6,282 bases of DNA from assembly GCA_016787105.1 (NCBI GenBank), contig JAEUVI010000191.1, forward strand, positions 1 to 6,282, written 5' to 3'. Under the pieces are notes generated by a model. That model worked only from the letters and a program-made list of their open reading frames with translations, did no database searches and was not told the DNA's origin. A program made the translations under genes and the position numbers. Origin of the DNA: Chitinophagaceae bacterium. Its GTDB lineage: Bacteria; Bacteroidota; Bacteroidia; Chitinophagales; Chitinophagaceae. This document shows, piece by piece, positions 4,752 through 6,282 of this stretch. Within the stretch, counting starts at the first letter, position 1. Each line of letters begins with the position of its first letter.

Positions 4752-6282
4752 ATGAAACTTACCAAATCTTATATCATGAAAAAAACAATCTCATTTTCGC
4801 TGCTTATAATTTTATTTACAGGCATTATTGTTCTGTATGGCTCCTGCAAGCATGAAATAAATGATCGGTGCCTTACTGATCCTATTAAGATAAGTACAAC
4901 AAAAACAGATGCTGTCGCCGGTAAAAAAAATGGCACCATCACTGCTACTGCAACAGGCGGTTCGGACTTCAAGTATAGCATTGATGCAGGCGCATACCAG
5001 GATACAGGATATTTCGCAGGGCTGGACGGTCCGCATACATATACAGTGATAGCCAAAAACTCGAATGGCTGTATGGATACAGCTTATGTTGATCTCATTA
5101 CTACAGATCCATGCGCTGGAGTAACCGTAAGTATTGCCATTACAAAAACAGATGCATCTCCCAACCAGGCTAATGGCAGTATTACAGCAACTGCAAAGGG
5201 AGGGTCTGGCTTTACGTATAGTATCAACAGCGGAAGTTATCAGGCTGCTAATAAGTTCAGCGGCCTCGCTGCTGGCAACTATACGATAACAGCAAAGAAC
5301 GCTGATGGATGTACCGGAGTATCAGAGGTTACAATCGGGACAAACAATCCATGCGCAGGGGTTACAGTTGCTGTAACTGCAACAAAAAAAGATCCGACAG
5401 TAAACCAATCGGATGGAACTATAACAGCTTCCGCTACCGGCGGTTCAGGTTTTACTTACAGTTTAAACAGTGGCACTTATCAAGCCAGCGGATCCTTTAC
5501 AGGGTTAGCAGCTGGCAATTATACTGTTACTGCAAAGAATTCTAATGGCTGTACCGGCGTTACACAAATAGCACTGGGCTCAACCAATCCATGTGCCGGA
5601 GTAACCATTACGGTTACACTAAATTCAGTAAACCCCTCAACAGGTCAAAACAATGGTAGCATAACAGCTACAGCAACGGGTGGAAATGGTTATACCTATA
5701 GTTTGAACAACGGAACCTACCAGGCCGGCAATTCATTCACAGGCCTTGCCGCGGGAAACTATACAGTAACGGTCAAATCTTCTGCAGGCTGTTTAGGTAG
5801 TGCACAAGCTACATTGACTGCTTCCAATCCCTGTACAAATACAACAATAACAATTACTGCAACCGCTACCGATGTAGTACCCTGTACCACGCCTGCAAAT
5901 AACGGAAGCATTGTTGTTAGTGCATCGGGCTCTTCGGGCTATTCTTATAATATAAACAGTGGCGCCTATCAAACATCCGGTACATTCAATAACCTGGCCG
6001 CAGCTACATATGTGATCGGGGTAAAAGATGTAAATGGATGCACCAACTCAACAAGTGTGATTGTAGGTACAAAGGCTGCAGGCCCGCTATTTACAGAGGT
6101 CAAAAACCTTATTACAAACAGGTGTAGCGGTTCTGGCTGTCATACTAACGGTGGAAATGCCGCGGGATATAATTTTGATACGGATTGCAAAATTATTACC
6201 AACTGGAGTAAGATAAACTCATCGGCAGTTTCAAATGGCTCAATGCCAAAGTCACCACAATCAAAATTGACAACTGCTGAAA
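4752..6282 (+). CDS. Large lipoprotein with five SprB-like repeats and a c-type heme domain (3' end outside window)
   Basis: Open for 510 codons to the right edge, so the C-terminus is missing. The signal peptide ends in LYGSC with Cys32 lipidated, followed by KHEI as in the first cytochrome (RHEI). Residues 39-443 are five tandem repeats of 80-84 residues with the core G(S/T)ITATATGGSGFTYS, then GLAAGNYTVTAK and NGC, matching SprB repeats of gliding and surface adhesins. Each repeat has one Cys near its start and one in NGC, probably a disulfide pair. From 444 a cytochrome-like domain begins: C458-SGSG-C463-H464 (CX4CH), DTDCKIITNW, and candidate axial Met498 in GSMPKSP, continuing past the edge. 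Predicted role: a surface stalk carrying a heme group, inferred from the domain order. A second in-frame ATG at 4776 gives a shorter, typical signal peptide (MKKTIS...) and may be the true start. The gap to the barrel gene is 51 nt, so it is probably the last visible gene of the operon. Confidence 0.85.
   Translation, partial: MKLTKSYIMKKTISFSLLIILFTGIIVLYGSCKHEINDRCLTDPIKISTTKTDAVAGKKNGTITATATGGSDFKYSIDAGAYQDTGYFAGLDGPHTYTVIAKNSNGCMDTAYVDLITTDPCAGVTVSIAITKTDASPNQANGSITATAKGGSGFTYSINSGSYQAANKFSGLAAGNYTITAKNADGCTGVSEVTIGTNNPCAGVTVAVTATKKDPTVNQSDGTITASATGGSGFTYSLNSGTYQASGSFTGLAAGNYTVTAKNSNGCTGVTQIALGSTNPCAGVTITVTLNSVNPSTGQNNGSITATATGGNGYTYSLNNGTYQAGNSFTGLAAGNYTVTVKSSAGCLGSAQATLTASNPCTNTTITITATATDVVPCTTPANNGSIVVSASGSSGYSYNINSGAYQTSGTFNNLAAATYVIGVKDVNGCTNSTSVIVGTKAAGPLFTEVKNLITNRCSGSGCHTNGGNAAGYNFDTDCKIITNWSKINSSAVSNGSMPKSPQSKLTTAE
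4866..6080 (+). repeat. Five tandem in-frame coding repeats of about 240 bp
   Basis: Units run 4866-5108 (81 codons), 5109-5348, 5349-5588, 5589-5828 (80 codons each) and 5829-6080 (84 codons). Units 2-5 all begin with a Pro-Cys codon pair, and units 2-4 with PCAGVT. By hand alignment, units 2 and 3 share 51 of 80 residues and units 3 and 4 share 50 of 80. Unit 5 is the most divergent and has a short insertion with an extra Cys (VVPCTTP). The nucleotide copies differ at many third positions, so the duplications are not very recent, although the middle units remain alignable at DNA level. Confidence 0.9.

Noticed and set aside
4769..5056. Minus-strand open frames (95 and 74 codons) opposite the large lipoprotein gene
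   Set aside because: They are antisense to a clear signal peptide and first SprB-like repeat; no start context or family likeness.
5309..5545. 78-codon + strand open frame inside the repeats
   Set aside because: Frame-shifted reading of repeats 2-3; its composition (many Cys, Arg, Ser, Tyr) reflects the repeat codons, not a protein.
4866..6080. Tandem repeats as a CRISPR array
   Set aside because: The unit is about 240 bp, in frame and fully coding, with no alternating short repeat and spacer pattern.

Overview
This window looks like a chromosomal segment from a member of the Bacteroidota, most likely Chitinophagaceae-like. This is inferred from: AT-rich DNA with little recognisable Shine-Dalgarno signal and A-rich sequence before most starts; several lipoproteins with short signal peptides ending in (Y/N)(A/S)C-type lipoboxes; SprB-type repeats; a DUF5777-type beta-barrel; and a small histidine- and acid-rich protein family that I know only from Bacteroidota. 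All recognised genes lie on the + strand.

Left part (1-1632). The first gene (19-741) is an integral-membrane methyltransferase of the isoprenylcysteine/phospholipid methyltransferase superfamily. After a 284-nt AT-rich gap comes a small conserved hypothetical gene (about 1026-1403). A 229-nt gap follows, containing a weak hairpin at the stop codon and a perfect 16-bp palindrome 34 nt before the next start.

Right part (1633-6282 and beyond). Six genes with gaps of only 10-51 nt form a probable operon: a two-domain c-type cytochrome lipoprotein, a single-domain c-type cytochrome lipoprotein, a membrane-anchored OB-fold (tRNA_anti-like) protein, a secreted YceI-family lipid-binding protein, a DUF5777-type beta-barrel, and a large lipoprotein that runs off the right edge. 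The last one is the most striking. It has five tandem SprB-like repeats of about 80 residues, each with one pair of cysteines at matching positions, followed by a c-type heme domain with an expanded CX4CH motif. The same CX4CH spacing occurs in the first domain of the first cytochrome.

Taken together the operon encodes at least four putative c-heme sites on three lipoproteins, a soluble hydrophobic-ligand carrier and an outer-membrane barrel. My inference is a cell-envelope redox module in which a repeat stalk carries a heme domain away from the membrane. No function has been shown by the sequence alone, and no cytochrome maturation gene, oxidase or transporter partner is visible here.
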